Shown here one piece after another: positions 24,816 to 34,133 of a stretch of DNA of 64,000 bases. Source of the stretch: an uncultured bacterium (GTDB taxonomy: Bacteria > Bacteroidota > Ignavibacteria > Kapaibacteriales > UBA4661); contig CALCNX010000088.1 of the NCBI GenBank assembly GCA_937899715.1, positions 30,355 through 94,354 of the forward strand, in the 5' to 3' direction. The position numbers and the translations under genes are program-made. A model generated the notes under the pieces. That model made no database searches. It saw only the letters and a program-made list of their open reading frames with translations, and was not told the DNA's origin. How positions within the stretch are numbered: position 1 is the first letter of the stretch; the number at the start of each line of letters is the position of its first letter.

Positions 24816-27800
24816 TTATTGCTGAGGCATTGCAAAGAATTCTTCACGCGAAATCATCGGTACAATGGGCAGACTCTTTGTCTTGAGGGATTCGTTCAGG
24901 CTCACAAGGTCTTTGCCTGTCAGTTTTTCCCATGTAGCAACAGCTACTTTCAAGTCTGCGTCCAGCATTGCAATGTTGTCCAAGTGAACTTTGCTTGGTG
25001 CTCCGGCGTGGAAACTGACCACACCATAGATTTCAAGCAGTTTCTCGCGCAACTTATTTTCTTTTACACCCACGTAATAGCCTTCGCCAGCCACAAGCGT
25101 TTTGTAGAATTCAGCAAATTGTTTGTGATTCGCTTCAAGACTTGCTTTAACTGCTGGGTCAGTGGCAGCGTCCATGCGCGATTTGAGTGTGTCGCGGGTG
25201 CGAACAGTCGTTTCGATGATGTACGCAAGGCGTTCTTGCATATCGTAGAGTTGCTTTGCTGTTTTGTACTGCGCGAGGCGCTCAGAAGCAGGATATGGCG
25301 AACGTGCGTCGCTGACAAGCGTAAGCGGTCCTGTAAACGTTTTATCACCTTTAGTGATGCGAACGGTATATTTACCTTCCGGTGCGGTCAACCCCTGACC
25401 AAGACCATTCAAGCCGTTTTCGGTCTCAAAGCTCTCTGCTTTCGCAGCTTTTGGCGGGCGGGTGGACATTCCCCACTGCACGCGGTTCAAGCCCTTGCGT
25501 TTGCCACCTTGCAGCGTGGTCAAAACCTCGTTTTTATCGTTCAAAATATCAACCGTGAGACTGCCCGAACTCAAGCGATCTTTCAGGAAATAGGTGATAA
25601 CTGCGTTTCCGCTCAGGTTGTCGCCCGTAAATTCGTCGCTGCCCGGAAAATCTTGGAAACCGATGCCGAAAGATTGCACGGTCGGACGAGCAGGTAAAAT
25701 TGCCAGTTCGCTGTTCAATATCTCAGATGTAAGTGCACGAATCGGCGTAATATCGTCAATGATGATAACGCCGCGTCCGTGCGTCGCCAGCATTACGTCG
25801 TGTTCGCGCGGGTGAATTGCAATATCACGAATCCCTACATTTGGTATGTTTGCTGTCATCTGCGCCCAGTTCTGACCGCCGTCCAGTGAAATAAGCAAGC
25901 CCATTTCTGTTCCCAAGAACAGCAGGTTTTTGCTCACCAAATCTTCTCGGATGCAGAGTGCATAGCTTTTGAATTCGCTTGAAGCAAAGGCAGTCCACGT
26001 TTTGCCGAAGTCAGTTGTTTTGTAGGCGTAGGTTTTCATATCACCCATCGTATGCCCGTCGAAGGTCACGTATGCAGTGCCTTTGTCGAAATGACTTGCT
26101 TCGACGGTTGAAACCCACGTGTTTTTCGGCACACCCGGCACGTTTGCTACAACGTTTGTCCACGTCTTGCCGCCATTTTGCGTTACTTGCAAGTTACCGT
26201 CATCCGTTCCTGCCCAAATCACTTTTTCATCCAACGGCGACTCAGCAACGGCATAAATGGTCGTGTGATTCTCGGCAGAAGATTTATCCATTGTTACGCC
26301 ACCGGACTCCTCTTGTTTCTGCTTCATCGGGTCGTTGGTCGTCAGGTCGGGCGAGATTTTTTCCCATGTTTCGCCCTTGTCGTAAGAGCGGAAAAGGAAT
26401 TGCGAAGCAGCATAGAGTGTTTTCGGGTTCTTGGGACTTTGCACAATCGGCGTGTTCCAGTTCCAACGGTATTTTGGCTCGCCTGCTTTTTCAAGTGGTT
26501 TGATAACCTTGATTTCGCCTGTCGGAAGATGATGACGAATCATATTACCACCTTGCGACTCGAAGTAGATGTAGTTTTTGTCCACACGGTCGCGTACCAC
26601 GTAGAAGCCATCACCAAAGCCGACACTGCGCCATACTGAATTGGTCAGCGCTCCGGCTGCACGGGAGGGAGCCATCCACGAGCCATTGTCCTGCAAGCCG
26701 CCCATAACATTGTACGGTGTTTCCATGTCGTAGCTGACGTGATAAAACTGAGAAACAGGCAAATTGCGGAAGAACTGCCATTTTCTGCCGCGGTCAAGTG
26801 AACGATAGACACCGCCGTCCGTACCGAGCAGCAAGTGCATTGGGTTTTTGGGGTCTATCCAAAGTGCGTGGTGGTCGGAATGCGTGTCATTGCCAATCGT
26901 CTCAAAGGTCTTACCGCCGTCATTGCTGACGTTGAGTTGAAAGTTTGGCTTATAGACACGGTTCTCATCCGTCGGGTCAACTTCCAGCACGGCAAAGTAA
27001 AATGGGCGAAGCGTAAGCGACACTTTATCCGCCATGAGTTTCCATGTCTCACCCTTATTTTCTGAGCGATAAATGCCCGTTTTTTTCGATTCCACCATTG
27101 CATACACCACATTGGTGTTCGATGGTGCAACAGCGATACACGTGCGACCAATCATACCTCCCGGAAGTCCGTTTTCGGTACCAAGTTTTTTCCATGTTTT
27201 GCCACCATCTACCGATTTGAAGAAGCCGCTTCCATCACCACCGGATGAGAATTCCCAGCCCTTGCGGCGGAATGTCCACATGGACGCATAAACAATGTTT
27301 GGGTTCGAGGGGTCAAGCACAACATCGGCGCAACCTGTTTTTGCGTCGCCTGCCAAGATTTTTTCCCATGTTTTGCCGCCGTCAATGGTCTTGTACAAGC
27401 CTCTGTCGTCGCTGTCCGACCAGAGAGCGCCCATACCAGCCACATACACAATGTTTGCATTGGTGCTGTGAATGGCAATTTTGGCAATACGCTCCACCTT
27501 CTCCAAGCCCATGCGTTGCCAGTTGTCGCCACCATCGGTGGTTTTATACACGCCGTCGCCGATAGAAACGCTATTGCGTACATTGGTTTCTCCTGTGCCA
27601 ATCCACACGGTTTCGCCTTTCGATGCTTGGTCAATCGCCAATGCACCGATGGACTGCGTGTATTTATCAAACACGGACTTGAACGTTGTGCCGTTGTCAA
27701 GCGATTTCCACGCGCCGCCTGTGGCAGTGCCGACCCAGATAATACGCTGGTCGGGGGATTTCGGATTTTTCTCGTCAAGTTTTTTGTCAATCACATCTAT

Positions 27801-27992
27801 TGCCGTGATGCGTCCGCTCATGGCGGCGGGACCTATTTGGCGAGCTTTAATGTCGCCGAACATGGCACTGGTGATTTTGATTGGTGCTGGGGTTGTGCTT
27901 GCTTGCTGCGCTTGCACTGCCGCGCCTGAGAGCGCAGTGCTACACACCGCATAGACACAAAGTGTCCGCACAAAAGAGCGAAAAAGTTGCAT
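24816..27992 (-). CDS. Exported VPS10/sortilin-like BNR-repeat protein
   Basis: A 1058-residue exported protein. A signal peptide (hydrophobic core then QAQQ, about residues 1-30) follows ATG 27992; the longer frame from 28040 adds 16 unlikely residues. The first 700 residues are beta-propeller repeats with Asp-box/BNR motifs such as SLDNGTTFKS, TTDGGDNWQRM, TIDGGKTWEK, SVDGGKTWKK and SLDGGQNW. The last 300 include an Ig-like module (GLNRVQWGMSTRPP, APEGKYTVRITKG) and a helical tail. Such 'glycosyl hydrolase' or sortilin-like proteins are common in Bacteroidota-type genomes and have no proven activity. Its cell location, periplasmic or surface, is inferred. Confidence 0.88.
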   Translation of the reverse strand: MQLFRSFVRTLCVYAVCSTALSGAAVQAQQASTTPAPIKITSAMFGDIKARQIGPAAMSGRITAIDVIDKKLDEKNPKSPDQRIIWVGTATGGAWKSLDNGTTFKSVFDKYTQSIGALAIDQASKGETVWIGTGETNVRNSVSIGDGVYKTTDGGDNWQRMGLEKVERIAKIAIHSTNANIVYVAGMGALWSDSDDRGLYKTIDGGKTWEKILAGDAKTGCADVVLDPSNPNIVYASMWTFRRKGWEFSSGGDGSGFFKSVDGGKTWKKLGTENGLPGGMIGRTCIAVAPSNTNVVYAMVESKKTGIYRSENKGETWKLMADKVSLTLRPFYFAVLEVDPTDENRVYKPNFQLNVSNDGGKTFETIGNDTHSDHHALWIDPKNPMHLLLGTDGGVYRSLDRGRKWQFFRNLPVSQFYHVSYDMETPYNVMGGLQDNGSWMAPSRAAGALTNSVWRSVGFGDGFYVVRDRVDKNYIYFESQGGNMIRHHLPTGEIKVIKPLEKAGEPKYRWNWNTPIVQSPKNPKTLYAASQFLFRSYDKGETWEKISPDLTTNDPMKQKQEESGGVTMDKSSAENHTTIYAVAESPLDEKVIWAGTDDGNLQVTQNGGKTWTNVVANVPGVPKNTWVSTVEASHFDKGTAYVTFDGHTMGDMKTYAYKTTDFGKTWTAFASSEFKSYALCIREDLVSKNLLFLGTEMGLLISLDGGQNWAQMTANIPNVGIRDIAIHPREHDVMLATHGRGVIIIDDITPIRALTSEILNSELAILPARPTVQSFGIGFQDFPGSDEFTGDNLSGNAVITYFLKDRLSSGSLTVDILNDKNEVLTTLQGGKRKGLNRVQWGMSTRPPKAAKAESFETENGLNGLGQGLTAPEGKYTVRITKGDKTFTGPLTLVSDARSPYPASERLAQYKTAKQLYDMQERLAYIIETTVRTRDTLKSRMDAATDPAVKASLEANHKQFAEFYKTLVAGEGYYVGVKENKLREKLLEIYGVVSFHAGAPSKVHLDNIAMLDADLKVAVATWEKLTGKDLVSLNESLKTKSLPIVPMISREEFFAMPQQ

Positions 27993-28084
27993 AATTGCTG
28001 GTAAAATAATGTTGAAAAATAATGTTGGGGAAGTTGTCAATGTCAGACAAACAAGTTACAAGAAGCCGATGGGCTTTGGAAAAG

Positions 28085-28125
28085 AAAAAAGCATCACCGC
28101 GCTGGGAGGCGGCAGTGATGCTTTT
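28085..28125 (-). terminator. Terminator after the LolA-like gene
   Basis: An 11-bp perfect stem (AAAAGCATCAC 28087-28097 with 28115-28125), followed on the minus strand by TTTTTTCTTTTC. It lies 26 bp past the stop of the gene ending at 28151. Confidence 0.8.
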
Positions 28126-28150
28126 GTTCGGAAGCGGGCATGATTGGCGA

Positions 28151-28930
28151 TTATTTCTTTGGTTCTACTTTTGCGTCCGCTTTTTTTGCCGGAGGTGCGA
28201 AAAAACTTGCGTCATAAGTCTTGTCGAAGGCTATGGATTTCAATAGTACCGTACTTACGGTTTGTCCTTTTATCTTGGACTCTTGTGTATGTGCTATTAT
28301 CAAGCCATTAGGCAGTTTCTTGAAGTCGCTAAAATATGTCTCTGCTTCTGTTTCACCACCCTCTTTGTTCTTCTTCTTGGAAACGGTCTTAATCGTTAAG
28401 TAGCTCTCCGCACTGATAAAATAATACTTCACGTCGCCATATTTATTTGTTACCTTCAGTTTATAGGTTTGGTCGCCGTCAAGATCTTCTTTACCCATAA
28501 GCTCAATTTTGTAGCCTTTGACTTTTGAGTCAATAAACTCGCCATCAATATCTGCATCATCTTCGGAGCTTTTTAGTTCTTCTTCATTTTTTGGAGCTGG
28601 ATCCATTTGTCCTGTCCATGGGGTAATTTGCCAGCCTGTTTTTCCATCATATGCTTCCTTGAACGTCATACCCATAACAGTACCTTCTGTATAGGTAAAC
28701 GCGGGACGCTGCTTAATAATTTTGATAGGAAATTTCATGGCACCAGCATTTTGAACTATTTCAGCCTGTATCTCCATTGATTTCACAGCACGTTGAGCTT
28801 TTTCGCCGCCTGCGGCTTCGTTAATTTTAGCGACAACATCGTCAACGCTTTGAGCAGAAAGGCTAAGTGTGGTGAAAGCAAAGATAGATGCGCCTGCAAG
28901 AGCGGCGCGTTTGAGGGTAGAGAACGTCAT
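28151..28930 (-). CDS. Exported LolA/LppX-like outer-membrane lipoprotein-sorting-type protein
   Basis: A 259-residue exported protein. ATG 28930 starts a signal peptide ending near LSAQS. The mature part begins with a helix (VDDVVAKINEAAGGEKAQRAVKSMEI) and then a long series of strands (KFPIKIIKQRPAFTYTEGTVMGMTFKEAYDG, GWQITPW, YFISAESYLTIKTVSKKK), which is the pattern of LolA/LolB-like half-barrel carriers. Similar proteins are annotated as outer-membrane lipoprotein-sorting proteins. The C-terminus is lysine-rich. A role in carrying lipids or lipoproteins across the periplasm is inferred from the fold only. Confidence 0.7.
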   Translation of the reverse strand: MTFSTLKRAALAGASIFAFTTLSLSAQSVDDVVAKINEAAGGEKAQRAVKSMEIQAEIVQNAGAMKFPIKIIKQRPAFTYTEGTVMGMTFKEAYDGKTGWQITPWTGQMDPAPKNEEELKSSEDDADIDGEFIDSKVKGYKIELMGKEDLDGDQTYKLKVTNKYGDVKYYFISAESYLTIKTVSKKKNKEGGETEAETYFSDFKKLPNGLIIAHTQESKIKGQTVSTVLLKSIAFDKTYDASFFAPPAKKADAKVEPKK

Positions 28931-29033
28931 TGGAAATAACTCCAAAAGTGTAAAGAAAAGTTGGTTTGTCAATGATACTTATTTGGGGGATTAGAACGCA
29001 AAAGTACGCAAAAGGTTTCATGCGCCCAAAGAT

Positions 29034-29083
29034 ACAAAAATCTCTGCGTAAGAAAGCTGCAAAAGCATTTCATACGCAGAGAT
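29034..29083 (-). terminator. Terminator after the CpxP/Spy-like gene
   Basis: An 11-bp perfect stem (ATCTCTGCGTA 29040-29050 with 29073-29083) and a 22-nt loop, followed on the minus strand by TTTTTG. It is 33 bp past the stop at 29116. Confidence 0.7.
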
Positions 29084-29115
29084 AGAAGAGTGTGGTGAGC
29101 CGACTTCGGGCATTG

Positions 29116-29598
29116 TTATTTACCGGCTTTTCTTTCTTTACGATTTTTCATGCGCTCTTCCATTTTCGCCATCATTTTGCCGCGCATTTCCTCGAATTTC
29201 TTTTGCTGGTCTGCCGTCAGGACGGCACTGATTTCTTTGTCGGTAGCATCCATATTGGTCTTCATTGCTTCGGCAACAGCTTTGCGGTCTCCTTTTTTCT
29301 CTTCAAAAATCTTCCGCCCTTCTTGCGCACCTTTAAGAATAATCGGCTGAATTTTGCCAACTTGCTCGTCGGTGAGTTTGAGTGCCTTTTTCAAATGGTC
29401 GGTACGGCGTTCTGCCATTTTCTCCGGTGCCATGCGTGGACCTTTGCCCGGGGGCGGTACGGGCGGTTGTGCCAAAAGACTGGTTGCGATAAGTACAAGA
29501 CCCGTCAGAATAAGCACGGCTGCCGAAAGTGTGTGGCGAAGCGTTTGTGCAGGTGCGACGCTTGCATAAACGGCGGTGGAATTGATGTTGGTTTTCAT
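29116..29598 (-). CDS. CpxP/Spy-like periplasmic stress protein
   Basis: A 160-residue exported protein. A long hydrophobic N-terminal region (about residues 20-45) ends in LLAQPP. The remainder is helical and charged with repeated family words: LKLTDEQVGKIQPIIL and the LTXXQ-like LTADQQKKFEEMR, then a basic lysine/arginine tail. CpxP and Spy are periplasmic chaperones or stress-response modulators; members of this shape in Bacteroidota are often uncharacterised. No Cpx two-component system is nearby. Confidence 0.78.
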   Translation of the reverse strand: MKTNINSTAVYASVAPAQTLRHTLSAAVLILTGLVLIATSLLAQPPVPPPGKGPRMAPEKMAERRTDHLKKALKLTDEQVGKIQPIILKGAQEGRKIFEEKKGDRKAVAEAMKTNMDATDKEISAVLTADQQKKFEEMRGKMMAKMEERMKNRKERKAGK

Positions 29599-29873
29599 GA
29601 CGAAAACTCCCTTAGAAAATGTAAAAAAACTGGAGGTAATTGTTGCAACGTTCTTTTGCGTTCCTCTATCTTCACAGTAGAGCGCTGCATTGTGGAATTG
29701 ATAATGAGAGTTTTTCTGCGGAGCAGAAGTTTAGCCATGCACTGTTAAAAAAATGTTAAACCTTTACGGGAAGAAAGATGCAGCAAAGGTGTTTCTTTTT
29801 CGTATTTTTGTCCCTGTTTTGAAACTACATTTTCGTCATTTTTCACATCTACACTGTTAAGGAGTGTTTCGCT

Positions 29874-30944
29874 ATGGCAATGATTGACCAAATCCGTCAA
29901 CACTTGGGCGATAAAGCCGATTTTCTGCTGAACCACACCAGCAAAACCATCAGCAAAGACCAACTGCATCTGCCAAGTGGTGATGCTGTTAGTCGTGAAT
30001 TTATCGGCTCCGACCGCAATAATCGTGTCCTGCGCAATTTGCAATGGATTGCGGATACCGGTCGCCTCGCCGGGACAGGCTATACCTCGATTTTGCCCGT
30101 TGACCAAGGTATTGAGCACTCCGCAGGCGCTAGTTTTGCAAAAAATCCGGCATATTTTGACCCCGAAAATATCGTTAAACTCGCTATCGAAGGCGGCTGC
30201 AATGCAGTTGCTTCTACCTTCGGGGTGCTGGGCTTGGTGTCCCGCAAGTATGCGCACAAGATTCCATTTGTGGTCAAAATTAATCATAACGAACTTCTGA
30301 CCTACCCCAACAAAGCCGACCAAATCATGTATGGAACCATCAAGCAATGCTACGAAATGGGTGCTGCGGCTGTGGGCGCAACGATTTATTTTGGCTCGGC
30401 AGAAAGCGGTCGTCAGATTGTGGAGGTTTCCGAAGCATTCGCTGCAGCGCACGAACTCGGCATGGGAACGATTCTCTGGTGTTACGTTCGCAATAATGCG
30501 TTCAAATCTGACAAAGATTACCATGTCTCTGCTGACCTTACGGGACAAGCAAACCACCTCGGCGTAACGATTCAAGCTGACATTATCAAACAAAAATTGC
30601 CGGAAAATAATGGTGGCTATAAAGCGCTCAATATGGGTAGTTCAAGCTATGGTAAACTCGACGAGCGTATGTACACCGAACTTAGCACTGACCACCCGAT
30701 TGACCTCTGCCGTTATCAAGTAGCAAATTGCTATATGGGGCGCACAGGACTTATCAATAGTGGCGGCGCATCCGGCAGCAACGACTTCTCGGAAGCAACA
30801 ATGACCGCTGTGGTCAATAAACGCGCTGGCGGCATGGGACTTATTTCCGGGCGAAAAGCATTCCAACGCCCGATGGCAGAAGGCGCGAAATTGCTTAATG
30901 CCATTCAAGACGTGTATTTGTGCAATGATGTAACGATTGCGTAG
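29874..30944 (+). CDS. Class I fructose-bisphosphate aldolase (DhnA/FbaB type)
   Basis: A 356-residue aldolase of the archaeal/DhnA class I type, acting in glycolysis and gluconeogenesis by Schiff-base chemistry. Signatures are VDQGIEHSAGASFAKNP, a strand with KINHNELLT that holds a candidate catalytic lysine (VVKINHN), GAAAVGATIYFGS and the final GLINSGGASGSNDFSEAT phosphate-binding loop. A good GGAG site precedes the ATG (AAGGAGTG). It stands before glycogen synthase and is followed by a hairpin. Confidence 0.93.
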   Translation: MAMIDQIRQHLGDKADFLLNHTSKTISKDQLHLPSGDAVSREFIGSDRNNRVLRNLQWIADTGRLAGTGYTSILPVDQGIEHSAGASFAKNPAYFDPENIVKLAIEGGCNAVASTFGVLGLVSRKYAHKIPFVVKINHNELLTYPNKADQIMYGTIKQCYEMGAAAVGATIYFGSAESGRQIVEVSEAFAAAHELGMGTILWCYVRNNAFKSDKDYHVSADLTGQANHLGVTIQADIIKQKLPENNGGYKALNMGSSSYGKLDERMYTELSTDHPIDLCRYQVANCYMGRTGLINSGGASGSNDFSEATMTAVVNKRAGGMGLISGRKAFQRPMAEGAKLLNAIQDVYLCNDVTIA

Positions 30945-30965
30945 AGACAATGCAAGTAACTCTTT

Positions 30966-30998
30966 AGGTGTAGTTCACTTTCAAAGTGGGCTACACCT
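30966..30998 (+). terminator. Hairpin after aldolase gene
   Basis: AGGTGTAG (30966-30973) pairs with CTACACCT (30991-30998), with a second inner stem CACTTT/AAAGTG. The following bases are only moderately T-rich, so it may be a terminator or an attenuator before glgA. Confidence 0.5.
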
Positions 30999-31063
30999 TC
31001 TGTATATGCACTCTGCAAGCACTTGCTTCTGTAAATTCCTTTTACCATACTTTCCTCCGCTCT

Positions 31064-32539
31064 ATGAACATTTTGCTTACTTCCGCCGAAGTGTTTCCGT
31101 TTGCCAAAGTCGGGGGGCTTGGCGACGTGTGCGGCGCGCTCCCGAAAGACTGGGAGCAGCTTGGTCATAACGTCATTATCGTTATGCCAAAATACGCGAA
31201 TATAGACGTTCACAAATGGAACATCCAGCGCACCGATATGATAGTGCCGGTGCCGATTGACTGGTGGACTGAATACGCACGTCTCTGGAAAGGTACGCTT
31301 CCCGGAACAAATGTGCCCGTCTATTTCCTTGAAAATGCCGATTACTTCGACCGTTGGGGTATCTACGGCAATCCCGAAGGCTTCGGCGACAATGACCGCC
31401 GCTTTATTTTTCTTTGCCGTGCGGTCTTTGAGACCGCAAAGGTACTGAACTTCCGTCCTGATGTGATTTTCGCCAATGATTATCACACCGCCTTCACGAT
31501 GCCGATGCTCAAAATTCATTACCGCATGACGGAATTTTTTGGGCGGACAGCGGGCGTGTATGCCATTCACAACATGATTTTTCAGGGACAGTTCGACCCG
31601 CGCCGCGCGATGCCGTTTGCAGGCTTTTCGATGAATGAATTTTATCGCGGCTCATGGTTTGAGTCGCATGGCGCAGTCAATTCCATGCAAATAGGAATTT
31701 TCTTTGCCGATAAAATCACGACCGTCAGTCCGCGTTATGCTGATGAGGTGCGTTATACGAAAGAAGGTTATGGACTGCAAAGCATTGTCAATGCTCGTGC
31801 CGGAGATTTTATCGGTATTCTGAACGGCGTGGATTATAGCGTATGGAATCCCGAAGTAGATGATAAAATTTACGCTCCGTATTCGGTGAACCAGTTGGAC
31901 GGCAAGATGATGAATAAATACCGTTTCCTGAAGGACTGGGGCGTAAGTGATAACGAAATGCACGACGATATGCCTATTATCGGCATGGTTACGCGCTTGA
32001 CCGACCAAAAAGGTATTCCGCTCGTGGAAAATGCGCTGGAAGGTATTTTGCAAAACTACCCTGTGCGCTTTGCTCTGCTTGGCTCCGGTGCTGAACAGTA
32101 TGAGAATTATTTCCGCTCCATTCGCCAAAAGTATGGCAACCGTGCGCTCGTTTACATCGGCTACAATGACAACCTTTCGCACCGCGTGGAAGCTGCATCG
32201 GACATCTATCTCATGCCCTCACTCTTTGAGCCGTGCGGCTTGAACCAGATGTACAGCCTCAAATACGGCACAGTGCCAGTGGTACGCAATGTCGGCGGCT
32301 TGGCGGACACTATCAGCGAGTACAACAAATATAGCGGCGAAGGCAATGGATTTGTCTTCGACGACTATAATGCCGGAGAAATGGGCTATGCTGTTCACCG
32401 TGCTATCGAAACATACTTCCAAAAAGAGCATTGGCTGCGACTTGTGAAAAACGGCATGATGGCGAATCACTCGTCACTTCTCTGCGCTCAACGCTATATT
32501 GACGTGTTCTATTGGGCGCAAGAGAAAATTCCATATTGA
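31064..32539 (+). CDS. glgA: Glycogen synthase (GT5)
   Basis: Transfers glucose from ADP- or UDP-glucose to a growing alpha-1,4 glucan. The 491-residue protein starts at ATG 31064 with MNILLTSAEVFPFAKVGGLGD, which carries the sugar-nucleotide-binding KxGGL motif. The acceptor-side segment VIFANDYHTAF and the C-terminal GT-B motifs PSLFEPCGLNQMYSLKYG and RNVGGLADTI are all present. No branching enzyme or ADP-glucose pyrophosphorylase is adjacent. A strong terminator follows. Confidence 0.95.
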   Translation: MNILLTSAEVFPFAKVGGLGDVCGALPKDWEQLGHNVIIVMPKYANIDVHKWNIQRTDMIVPVPIDWWTEYARLWKGTLPGTNVPVYFLENADYFDRWGIYGNPEGFGDNDRRFIFLCRAVFETAKVLNFRPDVIFANDYHTAFTMPMLKIHYRMTEFFGRTAGVYAIHNMIFQGQFDPRRAMPFAGFSMNEFYRGSWFESHGAVNSMQIGIFFADKITTVSPRYADEVRYTKEGYGLQSIVNARAGDFIGILNGVDYSVWNPEVDDKIYAPYSVNQLDGKMMNKYRFLKDWGVSDNEMHDDMPIIGMVTRLTDQKGIPLVENALEGILQNYPVRFALLGSGAEQYENYFRSIRQKYGNRALVYIGYNDNLSHRVEAASDIYLMPSLFEPCGLNQMYSLKYGTVPVVRNVGGLADTISEYNKYSGEGNGFVFDDYNAGEMGYAVHRAIETYFQKEHWLRLVKNGMMANHSSLLCAQRYIDVFYWAQEKIPY

Positions 32540-32551
32540 CACTGTACCTGC

Positions 32552-32593
32552 GAAAGCCTGATGATTGCACGTTGTCAGGCTTTCCCGTTTTTT
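32552..32593 (+). terminator. Rho-independent terminator after glgA
   Basis: A perfect 10-bp stem (GAAAGCCTGA 32552-32561 with 32575-32584), a 13-nt loop and the tail CCGTTTTTT. Confidence 0.88.
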
Positions 32594-32613
32594 ACTTTAT
32601 TGAGGAGTGTACT

Positions 32614-33033
32614 ATGCAGAAAATGTTGGAGACAGTTCTTCCGTTTATCGCTTTTACGATAGTGTTAAGTGCTTGTAGCGGAAATACCACAACTACAATC
32701 AAGAGGGCTGTAGAAGCCCGTGCTGAAGACTGCACTATTTCACCTGAACGAACAGTTATACTTGGCAATAGTTTTCCCACAACAGCAACAATTGAAATTG
32801 TCTATGACCAACATGATTTGAAAAGCACTCAATATGAATTCTCAGGCGAGGTATCGGTAATGTACAGAGATGTCCTTAGTGTACCTGCCGCCTGTGCAGA
32901 GCGTCAGGTAGTAGAGCTGGCAAAAAAACGCGGTGCAAACGCCGTCATAGTCGGAAAGTCTACATTTTTGGGTAATGATAGTAGCCTGAATTATGGTTTC
33001 TCCCTTACGGGTCGCCTTATTCGCTACAAATAG
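32614..33033 (+). CDS. Small lipoprotein, paralogue A flanking CPBP protease
   Basis: A 139-residue lipoprotein with a lipobox ending LSAC and a GAGGAGTG ribosome site before ATG 32614. The mature part has a compact alpha/beta pattern: TIEIVYDQHDLKSTQYEFSGE, then a helix with RQVVELAKKRGANAVIVGK and a final GRLIRYK strand. The gene at 34134 encodes a protein with the same order of words (VVYAEKDVKAPKYEFMGE, YEARLRGASAVIIGE, ARLVRYQ). The fold pattern resembles YbjQ/RcsF-like or DUF4156 lipoproteins, but I do not assign a family. The function is unknown. Confidence 0.75.
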   Translation: MQKMLETVLPFIAFTIVLSACSGNTTTTIKRAVEARAEDCTISPERTVILGNSFPTTATIEIVYDQHDLKSTQYEFSGEVSVMYRDVLSVPAACAERQVVELAKKRGANAVIVGKSTFLGNDSSLNYGFSLTGRLIRYK

Positions 33034-33136
33034 CTTGTAACCTTTGCTCATATAAACGCTTCTTTGAAGTAATACTGCCCCACCTTATTTTGAATGACCA
33101 TAACACTTTTGTTAATCTGCTAAATCTAATATCCTC

Positions 33137-34072
33137 GTGAAACAGCTACTACAAAATCGCTACATCTATGTCTATTTGGGAATATACATCGGAACATTGG
33201 TATTGATGCAAATGGTTCTGAATTATTCGATAGAGAATTCTATTGCCGTTTTTGTACTATTCGGTATGTGCTTTACCGGTCTCGCCTATATGCTGACTCG
33301 GAATACTTTACCTGAAATAACTGAATCAAAGCCGTTTGCCCATAATGAATTTTGGGGAATAGCCCTTTTGATATTGTGGGTAATTCTGTATCTGACAGTA
33401 TGGAAGAAATATTTTAACGGACTGGCAGGAAGCAATGCTTCTTTGGAAAGCGTCTTCAATCTTGTGGGCAAGCTGCTCACTTTCGTTTTGGTTCCTTTTT
33501 TATTATACAAATTTGCTTATCGGTTTCAGCCCGCGGAGATGGGATTTACCAATAATACGCGCAATCTGTTGAAGCCCCACTATATTATTCTATTCGCCGT
33601 CATGGCTGTACTGATTTTGACATTTCAGCTTTTTGCGGGTAATGGTGCGAAACCTATACGTCAAGGAGTGTACAATCTTCATCAATTAAGCATCGCGATA
33701 CCGCTCAGTTTCATCTGGCTGTTTTTTGAGGTCGGACTTGTGGAAGAGTTTTTCTATCGGGTAGTGCTGCAAAGCAGAATGAAAGCCTTGACCGGCTCTG
33801 CTGCTGGTGGAATAGTTGTTAGTGGCTTGATATTTGGTCTATCTCATGCGCCGGGTATGTATTTACGCGGAGCAGGCGCACTGGATGGCTTAGGAACTGA
33901 GCCTAGCTTATTGGCGGCTGTCGGGTATTCGATTGTTACCTTATCATGCGCCGGCTTTTTTCTCGGTGTGATTTGGGAACGAACCCGGAATCTTTGGTTA
34001 ATTTGCGCAATTCACGCCGTTGTTGATTTACTGCCCTTTGTCCCGAAATTTATAGCGTTATGGTCAATTTAA
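33137..34072 (+). CDS. CPBP-family intramembrane glutamic protease
   Basis: A 311-residue polytopic protein with about eight hydrophobic spans. The CPBP/ABI (CAAX protease-like) motifs are present: VEEFFYR (EExxxR), IFGLSHAPG (the FxxxH histidine) and the late AIHAVVDLL histidine. The family includes prenyl-protein proteases and bacteriocin-immunity proteins; bacterial substrates are mostly unknown. It lies between two related small lipoproteins on the same strand (gaps of 103 and 61 bp), which suggests a functional cassette. Confidence 0.9.
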   Translation: MKQLLQNRYIYVYLGIYIGTLVLMQMVLNYSIENSIAVFVLFGMCFTGLAYMLTRNTLPEITESKPFAHNEFWGIALLILWVILYLTVWKKYFNGLAGSNASLESVFNLVGKLLTFVLVPFLLYKFAYRFQPAEMGFTNNTRNLLKPHYIILFAVMAVLILTFQLFAGNGAKPIRQGVYNLHQLSIAIPLSFIWLFFEVGLVEEFFYRVVLQSRMKALTGSAAGGIVVSGLIFGLSHAPGMYLRGAGALDGLGTEPSLLAAVGYSIVTLSCAGFFLGVIWERTRNLWLICAIHAVVDLLPFVPKFIALWSI

Positions 34073-34133
34073 GAGAAATTCTTCCCAGTGAAGGATTTCG
34101 GTTTTGCTCTTCACTATCTTGTAACAAACAATT

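Noticed and set aside
24756..25697. 313-residue plus-strand frame opposite the VPS10-like gene end
   Set aside because: It also crosses the hairpin terminator at 24747-24787 and has shadow-like composition.
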